Assembly: GCF_000935045.1 (NCBI RefSeq) | Contig: NZ_JYKS01000004.1 | Location: forward strand, 186,001-250,000 | Direction: 5' to 3' | Source: Pseudomonas sp. 10-1B | GTDB taxonomy: Bacteria; Pseudomonadota; Gammaproteobacteria; Pseudomonadales; Pseudomonadaceae | Length of the DNA: 64,000 nucleotides | Shown here: one piece after another, positions 1 through 8,402 of the stretch | How the letters are laid out: each line of letters begins with the position of its first letter | Position numbering within the stretch: the first letter of the stretch is position 1 | The notes under the pieces: generated by a model | Databases searched by the model: none | Seen by the model: only the letters and a program-made list of their open reading frames with translations | What the model was told of the DNA's origin: nothing | Position numbers and translations under genes: made by a program

Positions 1-1139
1 CGCGGGTTATGATTGGCCACGGTACGGGCATTGCGCCAGTGGCGGTCGAAGTTGTGCTGGCGATCGGTGGTTGAGGCACCACCAACGTCGAACAGCGTTT
101 CCGCGGCCTTGAGCGCCAGCTCGGCGACCATGTACTGGGTCTGCGCCACTTCGATGGCGGCCTGCTCCACGGTGGCTTCATCCAGTTGCGCGGCCCATGC
201 CTTGTCGATGGTTGCAGCGGCCTTGAGGACCAGGGCCTCAGCGGCATAGGCACGGGCCGCGATATCACCTACAGACAGCTCTACATAGGGGTCATCTACC
301 GAGCGGCTGGCCGTGCTGTGCTTGATAGGGCGCGCATGCTCGCGGGCGAAGCGGGTCGCGTCATCCAGCGCATTGCGGGCGATACCGGCCGACACAGTGG
401 CAAGGAACAGTTGCAGGAACGGCGTGACGATGGTGCGCTTGCCCTCCTCCACGGTACGCGTGCGGATATCGCTGGCCTCGACGCGCACATTACGCAAGTG
501 GGTGGTGCCGCTGGCGGTCAGGCGCTGGCCCATGGCGTCAAAGTCGTCGACCAACTCCAGGCCCTGGCGATCGCGAGGCAGGATGAACGACACTGGCTGC
601 TCGTCCTCGTCCAGGGCAACGGCGCTGACGTAATCGGCGAACAACGCACCCGTGCTGTAGAACTTGCTGCCATTGGCGCGGAAATGCTCGCCCTCGCGCA
701 CCAGGCGCGCGGCGATGGAACCATTGGCACCGCCCAGTTCCCAGCCGGCATTGCCGATCACCGCACCCTCGAGATAACGCGCGAACCAGCGCTCGCGCTC
801 CTGCTCGGCACCTTCGGCCTGCGCGGCCAGCAGGCCTTCGACAAAGGCAAAACCTGGGCGCAGGGCCTGGGCCACGTTAGAGTCGGCAGAAGCAATCTGC
901 AGCAGCAACTCGATCACATCGCTGACATTGCCGCCGGGGCCGCCGTACTGGCCAGGGATACGCACAGTGTAAATCCCGGCGGCCGCAAGCTGGGCAATGG
1001 CCTCATAGGGCAACTGACGTTCGCGCTCGCGCTGCCCGGCCCCTTCGCCGATCGCAGGCAACAAGGCCGTGATGCGGGCCTTAAGCGCTGCAACGCTGAC
1101 GGCCGGAGGCTGGGTAGGAAAACGTTGAAAAGAGGTCAT
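1..1139 (-). CDS. SfnB/DszC-type flavin-dependent monooxygenase, acyl-CoA dehydrogenase fold (3' end cut by window)
   Basis: Acyl-CoA-dehydrogenase-fold protein of the SfnB/DszC group, flavin enzymes that oxidise or desulfurise small organosulfur compounds rather than acyl-CoA. About 379 codons are visible; the last 40 or so residues lie outside the window. The start is ATG at 1139 (MTSFQRFP). Family landmarks are the QYGGPGG segment near residue 65, the GSKFYSTGALFADYV segment and GQRLTASGTTHL. These line up with the paralogue at 13481-14725 (EKYYCTGALYADWV, GQRLTGSGTTRF). It is the last visible gene of the minus-strand unit that starts at 6388, 62 bp after the double ATPase. The class is clear; the substrate is inferred only. 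Confidence 0.85.
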   Translation of the reverse strand, partial: MTSFQRFPTQPPAVSVAALKARITALLPAIGEGAGQRERERQLPYEAIAQLAAAGIYTVRIPGQYGGPGGNVSDVIELLLQIASADSNVAQALRPGFAFVEGLLAAQAEGAEQERERWFARYLEGAVIGNAGWELGGANGSIAARLVREGEHFRANGSKFYSTGALFADYVSAVALDEDEQPVSFILPRDRQGLELVDDFDAMGQRLTASGTTHLRNVRVEASDIRTRTVEEGKRTIVTPFLQLFLATVSAGIARNALDDATRFAREHARPIKHSTASRSVDDPYVELSVGDIAARAYAAEALVLKAAATIDKAWAAQLDEATVEQAAIEVAQTQYMVAELALKAAETLFDVGGASTTDRQHNFDRHWRNARTVANHNP

Positions 1140-1201
1140 GGTTCACTCCTTTAAATTCAGGATTCGTACAGAGGTAGCGGCTTGTGTGGGAGCGCCAGGC
1201 T

Positions 1202-2914
1202 TCAAATGGCAATCTTCCACAGTCGCGCTTCATCGAACAGGTCGAAGGCTTCGTGTTCCAGATCCAGCGGGGGCACCACCAGTTCGGCACCGCTGCCGGG
1301 CAGGCGCGGTACCGCGCCAAGCAACCGTTGGGTGTATTCGTGGGCAGGGCTCTCGAACAACTGCTCGACCGGTGCCTGCTCCACCACCTGGCCGTGACGC
1401 ATCACCAGCACGTCGTCGCTGACATGGCGGATCACCCCCAAATCGTGGGAGATGAACAGGTACGCCAGGCCCAATTCGTCCTGCAGGTCGGCCAGGAGAT
1501 CGAGCACCTGAGCCTGTACCGACACGTCCAGGGCCGAGACTGGCTCGTCGCAGATGATCACCTTGGGTTCGCTGGCAATCGCACGGGCGATTGCCACCCG
1601 CTGGCGCTGGCCACCCGACAGTTGCAACGGTCGGCGCTGGGCAAGCGCTGCCGGCAGACGCACCTGGTTGAGTAGCACAGCGATGCGTGCAGGCCTGGCG
1701 GGTGCCTCGATGCCGGCGACCTGCAGGGCGTCATCAAGGATCTGCGCTACGCTCCAGCGCGGGTCGAACGAGCCCAGCGGGTCCTGGTAGATCACGCTGA
1801 CCTCGCGGCGCAACGGCCTGCGCAGCGCCTCGCTCACGGCGTTGGCCGGGCCGTTCCAGGGCTGCCCGCGATAGAGGACTTCGCCCTCGTCGGGCTGCAG
1901 CAGGCCGAGGACGATGCGAGCCACGGTGGTCTTGCCCGAGCCGGACTCGCCGACAATGCCCAGGGTGCGCCCGGCCCGCAGGGTGAAGTCGACGCCCTGC
2001 ACCACCTGCCGCGCCAGCCCGTCCGGGCCGAGGTAGCGCTTGCCCAGGCCACGGCCTTCGAGCAGCACGTCGCTGTGCAAGCGTGCCTGCGGTTCACGGC
2101 ACACGCCAACCCGCTCGGGTGACAGCCGGCTGCCACGCGGGTGCTCGGCCGGCACTGCCGCCAACAAGGCCTGGGTGTACGGGTGACGCGGCTGACGCAG
2201 CACCTGCTGCATCGGCCCCTGCTCCACCACTTCGCCATGGCGTAGCACCACCACCTCATCGGCCAATTGCGCGACCACCGCCAGGTCGTGGCTGATGATC
2301 AGCAGCGAGGCGCCACGGGCCTTGATCTGCTGGAACACTTCAAGGATCTGCGCCTGCACGGTGGCGTCCAGCGCGGTGGTCGGCTCGTCGGCAATCACCA
2401 GCGCGGGGTCGAGGGCCAGAGCACTGGCGATCAGTGCACGCTGGCGCAGGCCACCGGACAACTGCCCAGGACGCTGACGAGCGCGCAACTCGACATCCGG
2501 CACACCTACTCGCTCTAGCAACTCATGCACACGCCTGTTACGGGTGTGACGGTCACCATACTGGTGGGTCTGCAGCACTTCGAGAATTTCCTTGCCTACC
2601 GGCCGCAGCGGGTCAAGCGACACCAGCGCATCCTGCAACACGAAGCCGATGTCCTTGCCGCGCACCGCGCGCCACTGGCGTTCGCTGAGGTCGAGCAGGT
2701 CGTGGTCAGCGAAACTCAAGCGACGGGCACTCACCTGCGCTCGCCCTCCGGCCAGGCCGACCAGGCAGCGGGCACTGACGCTCTTGCCCGAGCCAGACTC
2801 CCCGACCAAGGCCACGCAACGGCCCGGCAACACTGTGAAGGACAAGTCACGGACCACGCTGGCGCCATCAAAGGCCACGTTCAGTCCTTCGACGATCAAG
2901 GTCTTGTCGCTCAT
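1202..2914 (-). CDS. Dipeptide/oligopeptide-type ABC importer, fused double ATPase (system B)
   Basis: Cytoplasmic ATPase powering uptake by the permeases at 2911-4757. At 570 aa it carries two complete nucleotide-binding domains (about 1-260 and 290-570), fusing what is DppD plus DppF in the classic systems. The first has Walker A GESGSGKS at residues 38-45, signature LSGGLRQRALIAS and Walker B ALVIADEPTTALD. The second has GESGSGKTT, LSGGQRQRVAIARA and VIICDEPVSALD. The start MSDKTLIVEG at 2914 is chosen because its ATG overlaps the permease stop (ATGA). An upstream in-frame start would add 33 residues of permease-shadow sequence. Substrate unknown. Confidence 0.93.
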   Translation of the reverse strand: MSDKTLIVEGLNVAFDGASVVRDLSFTVLPGRCVALVGESGSGKSVSARCLVGLAGGRAQVSARRLSFADHDLLDLSERQWRAVRGKDIGFVLQDALVSLDPLRPVGKEILEVLQTHQYGDRHTRNRRVHELLERVGVPDVELRARQRPGQLSGGLRQRALIASALALDPALVIADEPTTALDATVQAQILEVFQQIKARGASLLIISHDLAVVAQLADEVVVLRHGEVVEQGPMQQVLRQPRHPYTQALLAAVPAEHPRGSRLSPERVGVCREPQARLHSDVLLEGRGLGKRYLGPDGLARQVVQGVDFTLRAGRTLGIVGESGSGKTTVARIVLGLLQPDEGEVLYRGQPWNGPANAVSEALRRPLRREVSVIYQDPLGSFDPRWSVAQILDDALQVAGIEAPARPARIAVLLNQVRLPAALAQRRPLQLSGGQRQRVAIARAIASEPKVIICDEPVSALDVSVQAQVLDLLADLQDELGLAYLFISHDLGVIRHVSDDVLVMRHGQVVEQAPVEQLFESPAHEYTQRLLGAVPRLPGSGAELVVPPLDLEHEAFDLFDEARLWKIAI

Positions 2915-3774
2915 GGCAGGCGACCCTCCAGGCGTTGTTGGATATAGCGGCCAGTCACGGTCGTCGCCAGGGTGGTGAGGACGATGAACAGACCGGGGAA
3001 GAAGGTGAGCCACCAGGCATTGGCGATGAAGTCACGGCCCATGGACAACATGGTCCCCCACTCCGGCGCCGGCGGCCGGGCCCCCAGGCCGAGGAAGCTC
3101 AGCGCCGAGGCCCAGACGATGGCCTGGCCAACGCCCATGGTCAGCGTCACCACCAATGGCCGCATGGCGTTGGGCAACAGTTGCCGCAGCACAATGCGCG
3201 ATGTCGGGTGCCCCAGCGCCCGCGCCGCTTCGATGTAACCGGCGTTGCGTACCGCCAGCACCTGGCCACGGACCATGCGCGCGTACCCCGGCGCACCGCC
3301 CAGCCCGGTGGCGACGATCAACGGGCCGACGCCGCTGCCGAATACCGCCACGAACAGCAGCGCCAGCACCAGGCTGGGGAAGGCGAACAGCACCTCCAGC
3401 AGCCAACCGACCACACGGTCCACGCGTGCGCCGCCAAGCCCACCGAGCAGGCCGAGGGCGATGGCGATAACCATGGAAATGGCCGTAGCCGCAAGGCCGA
3501 TCAGCAGGCTCTGACGGGCGCCGTGGATGATCCGCGCAAAGATGTCGCGGCCCGATTGGTCGGTGCCCAGCCAGTGCACCCAGCTTGGCGGCTGAAAAGC
3601 CTCACGCGGTACGATGGCCAACGGGTCGATGCGGGTGAACAGGCCCGGTGCCAACGCGGCCAAAAGCAATGCGAACAGGAACAGGATCGCCAGGCTTGCG
3701 CCCAGTGGCGGCAGTTCCAGCTGGCGCTGCCGACGCAACGGCGTGAGCGCTTGATCATGGGTCAGGTCTGTCAT
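2911..3774 (-). CDS. ABC importer permease, DppC/OppC-type (system B)
   Basis: Inner-membrane permease, 287 aa. It has an N-terminal OppC-type segment and one membrane span (ASLAILFLFALLLAALAPGLF), then the transport domain. The ATPase-docking EAA loop reads EAARALGHPTSRIVLRQLLP. It pairs with the DppB-type permease encoded just upstream. Start MTDLTHDQ at 3774 overlaps the upstream stop by ATGA, and its own stop overlaps the ATPase start in the same way, so the three genes are translationally coupled. Confidence 0.93.
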   Translation of the reverse strand: MTDLTHDQALTPLRRQRQLELPPLGASLAILFLFALLLAALAPGLFTRIDPLAIVPREAFQPPSWVHWLGTDQSGRDIFARIIHGARQSLLIGLAATAISMVIAIALGLLGGLGGARVDRVVGWLLEVLFAFPSLVLALLFVAVFGSGVGPLIVATGLGGAPGYARMVRGQVLAVRNAGYIEAARALGHPTSRIVLRQLLPNAMRPLVVTLTMGVGQAIVWASALSFLGLGARPPAPEWGTMLSMGRDFIANAWWLTFFPGLFIVLTTLATTVTGRYIQQRLEGRLP

Positions 3775-4757
3775 GCTGCAGCCTCCTGCTGCCGAGGGTC
3801 GATCCACTGGTACAGCAGGTCGACCAGAATGTTCGCCAGCACATAGCCGGCCGCCACTACCAGGCTGATGCCGATCACCAGCGGCAAATCCTGGGCCTGC
3901 ACCGCCTGGTACAGTTGGCGGCCCACCCCCTTGCGGGAAAAGATCACCTCGCACACCACCGCGCCACTGATCAGCGCGCCGATAGCCCAGCCCGACAGCG
4001 ACACACCTGGCAACAAGGCATGGCGCAAGGCGTGCCGGAAGCGCACGGCCAGGTCGCTGAGACCACGTGTGCGGGCGGTGAGAATGAAGGGTTGATCGAG
4101 GGTCAATTCCAGCGATTCTCGGGTGACCTGAGCGATGAAGCCGGCCAACGGAATCGCCAGGGACAACGCCGGAAGTATCAGGCTGGCGACGCTGTCGCTA
4201 CCTGCCGGCGGGAACCAGCGCAGGCCGAAAGCGAACACCGCCAGCAGCACCACGCCGAGCCAGAAGTGCGGCAGCGCTGCACTGAGGGTTTCCGCCAGCG
4301 AGGCGATGCCGCCTACCAGCCTTCCGCGCCCCGCTGTGATCACCGTCAACAGCAGCACCAGCAGCCAGGCCAGCAGCAGGGCGGCGAGGGTCAGTTCCAG
4401 CGTCGCCCCGCCCTGCTCGGCCAGCACGCGAGTGACCGGCAGGTGCTGCGAGTAGGACACCCCCAAGTCGCCTTGCAACAGGCGCCCGAGGTAGAACACG
4501 TACTGCACCGCCAACGGTTTGTCGAGGCCGTACTCCACGCGCGCGGCTTCAATCGCTTCCGGTGTCGGGTTGCCGCTGGGGCCGCCGAGAATCGCCAGCA
4601 CCGGGTCACCCGGCATTAGCCGTAATGCGAAGAAGGTCAGGGTCGCCACCGCCCACAGCACCAGCACGCCACCGCCCAGACGGATGGCGGCGCGCCGGCC
4701 CAGGGCGGCCAGACGTTCGCGGCGCAGGTTGGTCAAAGCGAGCGTCGTCGTACTCAT
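3771..4757 (-). CDS. ABC importer permease, DppB/OppB-type (system B)
   Basis: Inner-membrane permease, 328 aa from MSTTTLAL. The N-terminal span (AIRLGGGVLVLWAVATLTFFALRLMP) leads into the usual DppB motif PGDPVLAILGG, followed by five further hydrophobic segments. The EAA-like loop is near TRGLSDLAVRFRHALRHALLP. The start at 4757 was preferred to one four codons upstream because it overlaps the substrate-binding protein stop (ATGA) and is preceded by GGTGA. It forms the translocation pore with the product of 2911-3774. Confidence 0.92.
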   Translation of the reverse strand: MSTTTLALTNLRRERLAALGRRAAIRLGGGVLVLWAVATLTFFALRLMPGDPVLAILGGPSGNPTPEAIEAARVEYGLDKPLAVQYVFYLGRLLQGDLGVSYSQHLPVTRVLAEQGGATLELTLAALLLAWLLVLLLTVITAGRGRLVGGIASLAETLSAALPHFWLGVVLLAVFAFGLRWFPPAGSDSVASLILPALSLAIPLAGFIAQVTRESLELTLDQPFILTARTRGLSDLAVRFRHALRHALLPGVSLSGWAIGALISGAVVCEVIFSRKGVGRQLYQAVQAQDLPLVIGISLVVAAGYVLANILVDLLYQWIDPRQQEAAA

Positions 4758-6388
4758 TTGTTCACCCATGCATCATAGAGGTAGGTCACCGCCAGCGAAG
4801 GTTCCAGTCGCACGCCATGGGCGGTCTTGTAGATACCCAGGCGCGTGCTTTGCGGGTATGTGGTGAGTTGCAGGTATTGCGCGGCGGCCTGTTGCTGCGC
4901 CTGGAAGTAGCGCTGGCGCCGCAGGTCCACATCCTGGGTGGCCAGGGCACTGTCGAGCAGCGCGTCGTAGCCCGGGTCGGCGTAACCGGAGGAGTTCTGG
5001 TGATAGCCGCCAACCCCGGCTGGCTGCACGAACGCGCTGGTGAAGATGATGCGCAGCACGTCAGGGGTGTTGGTGTTCCAGTAGCCAATGCGGATGTCAT
5101 AGTCCCAGGCGGCCTGGCGGGCGGTGACCTGGGCATCGCTCATCTGGTCCAGCACCAGTTCCAGGCCAGCCTGGCGGGTAGTGGCCTGTACCTGTTCCCA
5201 CAGGGTCAGTTCCGACGGCGGCGTGCGTGCGCCGATCAGCACGACGGCGCGCAGGCGCTGACCGTTCCTGGTGCGGTAGCCCTCGTCGTCACGGCCGGTC
5301 CAGCCGGCTTCGTCGAGCAGTTTTCCAGCGCGGGCCGGGTCGTAGTCCTGGCTGTGCTCGAAGTCACCGCTGTAGAACGGCGTGGCAATGCTCAGCGGGC
5401 CACCGGCGCGGGGAAACTCGCCGAAGTACACACTCTTCAGTGCGCCCTCGACATCGGCGCTGCGAACGAAGGCCTCGCGTACCCGGATGTCGTCGAACGG
5501 TGCGCGGCGCAGGTTGAAAGTGCCGTTGGTGGGGTTGCCCGGGCGCTGGGCGATGATCAGCTCCACGTCCGGGTTGCGTCGTGCTGCTTCGTGCGACTCC
5601 GGCGGCAGCGCTTCGATCACATCGACCTCACCGGCCTGCAGCGAGGCGAAACGCACCGACGGTTCCTGGATGAACTTCCAGACAATGCGCTCCAGGTAAG
5701 CAGGGCCTTGGTGCTGCGCGGTCGGTGGCGCCCAGTTGTAGACCGGGTTGCGCACCAGTTCCACCTGGTTCTGCCGGTCCCAGCGCACCACCTTGAACGG
5801 TCCGCTGCCGACCGGGCTCGCGCAGTTCTCGTCACGGCTGCGTTGCAGTGCGGTGGGCGACTGGATGCCAAGAAAGCCCTGGGCCAACACTTCAAGGAAG
5901 GCCGCGTAGGGTGTCGCCAGAGTGACTTCGGCGGTGTAGGCGTCGAGCACCTTGGTGTCGCGGTACTGGCGGATGTAGCCACCGGCGGTACTGGACTGGG
6001 TCTTGGGGTTGGCCATGTGGTCGAGGTTGGCCTTGACCGCTTCAGCATTGAACGGCGTGCCATCGGTGAATTGCACGTCGCGACGCAGATGGAAGGTGTA
6101 GCGCAGGCCGTCTGGCGAGACCTCCCAGCTTGTCGCAAGCCAAGGACCTATCTGGCCTTTGCTGTCCATCGACACCAGTGAATCGAGGTACTGCTGGGCA
6201 ACGAACACCTGCGGCATATCGCCGGCCACATGTGGGTCGAGACAGGTAGGCTCACGGTCGGAGGCATAGACCAGGGTGCCACCCTGCTGCGGCTGGGTGC
6301 TTTGCGCCGTGCGCTGCTTGGCTTGCTCGCAGCCGAGCAAGGCCAGTACGGTGCAGAGCGGGATCAGGGGGAAGATGAGTGTGTTCAA
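4754..6388 (-). CDS. Substrate-binding lipoprotein, SBP family 5 (system B)
   Basis: Extracytoplasmic receptor of importer B, 544 aa, usual length for family-5 (Dpp/Opp/nickel) binding proteins. The N-terminus is a short lipoprotein signal, MNTLIFPLIPLCTVLALLGC, with the lipid cysteine at residue 20. The mature part opens with GGTLVYASDREPTCLDPH and contains the family-typical YTFHLRRDVQFTDGTPFNAEAVKANLDH. The start is a TTG at 6388 preceded by GCAGGAGCG; no ATG fits. A sigma-54-type promoter lies 38-53 bp upstream, so this gene probably opens its own transcription unit. Confidence 0.9.
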   Translation of the reverse strand: MNTLIFPLIPLCTVLALLGCEQAKQRTAQSTQPQQGGTLVYASDREPTCLDPHVAGDMPQVFVAQQYLDSLVSMDSKGQIGPWLATSWEVSPDGLRYTFHLRRDVQFTDGTPFNAEAVKANLDHMANPKTQSSTAGGYIRQYRDTKVLDAYTAEVTLATPYAAFLEVLAQGFLGIQSPTALQRSRDENCASPVGSGPFKVVRWDRQNQVELVRNPVYNWAPPTAQHQGPAYLERIVWKFIQEPSVRFASLQAGEVDVIEALPPESHEAARRNPDVELIIAQRPGNPTNGTFNLRRAPFDDIRVREAFVRSADVEGALKSVYFGEFPRAGGPLSIATPFYSGDFEHSQDYDPARAGKLLDEAGWTGRDDEGYRTRNGQRLRAVVLIGARTPPSELTLWEQVQATTRQAGLELVLDQMSDAQVTARQAAWDYDIRIGYWNTNTPDVLRIIFTSAFVQPAGVGGYHQNSSGYADPGYDALLDSALATQDVDLRRQRYFQAQQQAAAQYLQLTTYPQSTRLGIYKTAHGVRLEPSLAVTYLYDAWVNK

Positions 6389-6425
6389 GGACGCTCCTGC
6401 GGGGACTGGACTTTGATAGGCCTGT

Positions 6426-6441
6426 TGCAGGAGTTGTGCCG
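6426..6441 (-). promoter_or_regulatory. Sigma-54-type promoter for the system B unit
   Basis: The minus strand reads CGGCACA-ACTC-CTGCA, with the invariant GG and GC ten bases apart. It has a weaker -24 box than the two promoters near 17.6-17.9 kb but the same CTGC at -12. A start site about 12 bases downstream would give a 5' leader of roughly 26 nt before the TTG start at 6388. Confidence 0.6.
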
Positions 6442-6486
6442 GGTTCAAGGGGTTGATTTTGCTGGGGTTTGGCGAGGATGTGGTGC

Positions 6487-6529
6487 TGTTGCGAGGGCAA
6501 AGTGTGCAAGGGGTGTTCGAATGGCAACA
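6487..6529 (-). promoter_or_regulatory. Pair of TGTT-N8-AACA dyads, candidate enhancer sites
   Basis: Two 16-bp dyads lie 46-103 bp upstream of the -24 box. One at 6514-6529 is TGTTCG-AATG-GCAACA; a weaker one at 6487-6502 is TGTTGC-GAGG-GCAAAG. The same arm/spacer design occurs at 17680-17695 and 17782-17797. Position and symmetry suit a dimeric sigma-54 activator. No activator gene is visible in the window. Confidence 0.5.
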
Positions 6530-6538
6530 GTGCGGTTC

Positions 6539-6570
6539 GGGCCTACGCCGGCAAGCCCGGCGATAGGCCC
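6539..6570 (-). repeat. REP-like hairpin between exporter and system B
   Basis: Inverted repeat GGGCCTA...GCCGG / CCGGC...TAGGCCC around a GCCGGCAAGCC core. It lies 24 bp past the stop of the ABC exporter and upstream of the sigma-54 elements. It has no T-run, so it could be a REP sequence, an mRNA 3'-end stabiliser or a weak terminator separating the two transcription units. Confidence 0.55.
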
Positions 6571-6593
6571 GACTCAGGATCTTGCTGCGAGTC

Positions 6594-8381
6594 TCAGGCC
6601 GCCTCCCCTTGCCGACTCCACAGCCGATGGTAATACCCCCGTCGCGCCAGCAACTGCGCATGGCTGCCATCCTCGACAATGCGTCCATCCTCGAACACCA
6701 CGATCCGGTCAAGGTGCGCCACGGTCGACAGCCGGTGTGCCACCACGATCACCGTCTTGTCGTCCATGATCTCGTCGAGCTTATCCTGGATATATCGCTC
6801 GGTGATCGAGTCGAGGCTTGAGGTCGCCTCGTCCATTACCAGGATCGGCGCGTTCTTCAACAGCACCCGGGCGATGGCGATACGCTGACGCTGCCCGCCG
6901 GATAGCTTCACACCGCGCTCGCCCACCAGCGACTCGAAGCCTTGCTCCATGGCCTCGATGAAATCCCGGGCACCGGCGCGTTCGATCGCCGCCGCCAACG
7001 CATCGTCACCAGCCTCCAGGCAACCGTAGTGGATGTTCTCGCGAATGCTGCGGTGGAACAGCCCCGGCTCCTGCGGAATCAGCCCGACCTGCTGGTGCAG
7101 CGAATGCTGGGTCACCGTGCGCACGTCCTGCCCGTCGATCAGCACCTGCCCCTGATCCACGTCGTACAACCGTAGCAACAGCCCGAGCAAGGTCGATTTA
7201 CCCGAGCCGGACGCACCGACCAGGCCTACCCGCTGCCCCGCCGGAATATGCAGGTTCAGATTCTGAAAGATCGGCCGTCCTGGGTGGTAGCCAAAGGTCA
7301 CATCCGCAAAGTGCACTTCGCCCCGCTCGACCTTCAGCAACGCTGCGTCAGCCGTGTCGCGCACTTCGTGTGGCCGCACCAGGGTGCGCACGCCATTGGC
7401 GATATTGCCCATGGCCTCGAAGAACTCCAGCAAGCGCCGCGACAGCCCGGCCACATCGGTGATGATCATCAGCGACAGGCTGGTAGCGGTGACGAAGGTG
7501 GCGATGTCGATGCTGCCGCGTTGCCACAACCACAGCGCCAACAGCAAGATACCCAGCTTAAGCAGCACGCCACAGGTGTTCTGCAGCCAGCGGATCTTCT
7601 CCATATAGCCGAGCGAGCGGTCTGCCGCTATTACCTCGCGGTCGAGAAACTTGCCCAGGTAGCCATGCTCATAGGGGTGACGGGCGAACAGACGGATATT
7701 GGTGAGGTTGCTTACCGCGTCCACCACCTTGCCGGTGCTGACGCTACGCGCTGCGGCAAAGTCGCGGGCCAGCGGGTGGCTACGCCTGGCCAAGAACCAG
7801 CACAACATGAGAAAGCCGACCGCCCACAGGCCCATGAACGCCGCCAGCCAGGCGTTTGCGGTGGCCAGCAGGATAACCGCCAGGGCAAGGGTCGCAAGCA
7901 ACGGGATAAGATCGAAGATCAGAATCGCCAGCGTCTGAGTGGTGCCGATCGAAACCTCGCTGATACGGTGCGCCAATGCCCCAGCGAACTCGCTGGTGAT
8001 GTAGCGATGCGAATGGCGTTGCAGGTAGGCGAACAAGGCCTGGGTCACAGCGCGCCGCTGACGGGGCACGGTGTAGATATGCAAGCCACTGGCGGCCCGC
8101 GTGCTGACCATCTCAAGCATCAGCATCAAGGCAAAACCCATCAAGGGCCAGCTCAACACCGTGACGACATGGCTCGCGTCCACGCCCTGGCTGACCAGAC
8201 GGGTGATCTGGCCGAGTTGCCAAGGGACCAGCACAGCGCAGAACATGGCGAGGGTCTGCAAGGCGAGCATACCGGCGTAGGCCAATGGGTGACGCAGGAT
8301 AAAAGCGCGAAGGAAGGCCAGCGGGGTGTCTGGCAGGTGACGGATGTCCCAACCATCGGGCAGGCGGCGGGTGGATGGCAC
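6594..8381 (-). CDS. ABC exporter, fused membrane domain and ATPase
   Basis: MsbA/MDR-type half-transporter of 595 aa. The six-helix exporter domain covers about 1-340, with spans at AYAGMLALQTLAMFCAVLV and IPLLATLALAVILLATANAW. The nucleotide-binding domain follows, with Walker A GASGSGKST, signature LSGGQRQRIAIARV, Walker B ILVMDEATSSLDS and the H-loop AHRLST. The start at 8381 has AAGGAG 11 nt upstream. It exports rather than imports, yet lies 21 bp after the importer A ATPase in the same direction and just before system B. Efflux of a degradation product or toxic analogue is an inference. Confidence 0.92.
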   Translation of the reverse strand: MPSTRRLPDGWDIRHLPDTPLAFLRAFILRHPLAYAGMLALQTLAMFCAVLVPWQLGQITRLVSQGVDASHVVTVLSWPLMGFALMLMLEMVSTRAASGLHIYTVPRQRRAVTQALFAYLQRHSHRYITSEFAGALAHRISEVSIGTTQTLAILIFDLIPLLATLALAVILLATANAWLAAFMGLWAVGFLMLCWFLARRSHPLARDFAAARSVSTGKVVDAVSNLTNIRLFARHPYEHGYLGKFLDREVIAADRSLGYMEKIRWLQNTCGVLLKLGILLLALWLWQRGSIDIATFVTATSLSLMIITDVAGLSRRLLEFFEAMGNIANGVRTLVRPHEVRDTADAALLKVERGEVHFADVTFGYHPGRPIFQNLNLHIPAGQRVGLVGASGSGKSTLLGLLLRLYDVDQGQVLIDGQDVRTVTQHSLHQQVGLIPQEPGLFHRSIRENIHYGCLEAGDDALAAAIERAGARDFIEAMEQGFESLVGERGVKLSGGQRQRIAIARVLLKNAPILVMDEATSSLDSITERYIQDKLDEIMDDKTVIVVAHRLSTVAHLDRIVVFEDGRIVEDGSHAQLLARRGYYHRLWSRQGEAA

Positions 8382-8402
8382 AGTATTCTCCTTGTGTTTT
8401 GC

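Noticed and set aside
4562..6181. 539-codon open frame on the plus strand
   Set aside because: Antisense to the system B lipoprotein and permease genes, without family motifs; long antisense frames are common in GC-rich DNA.
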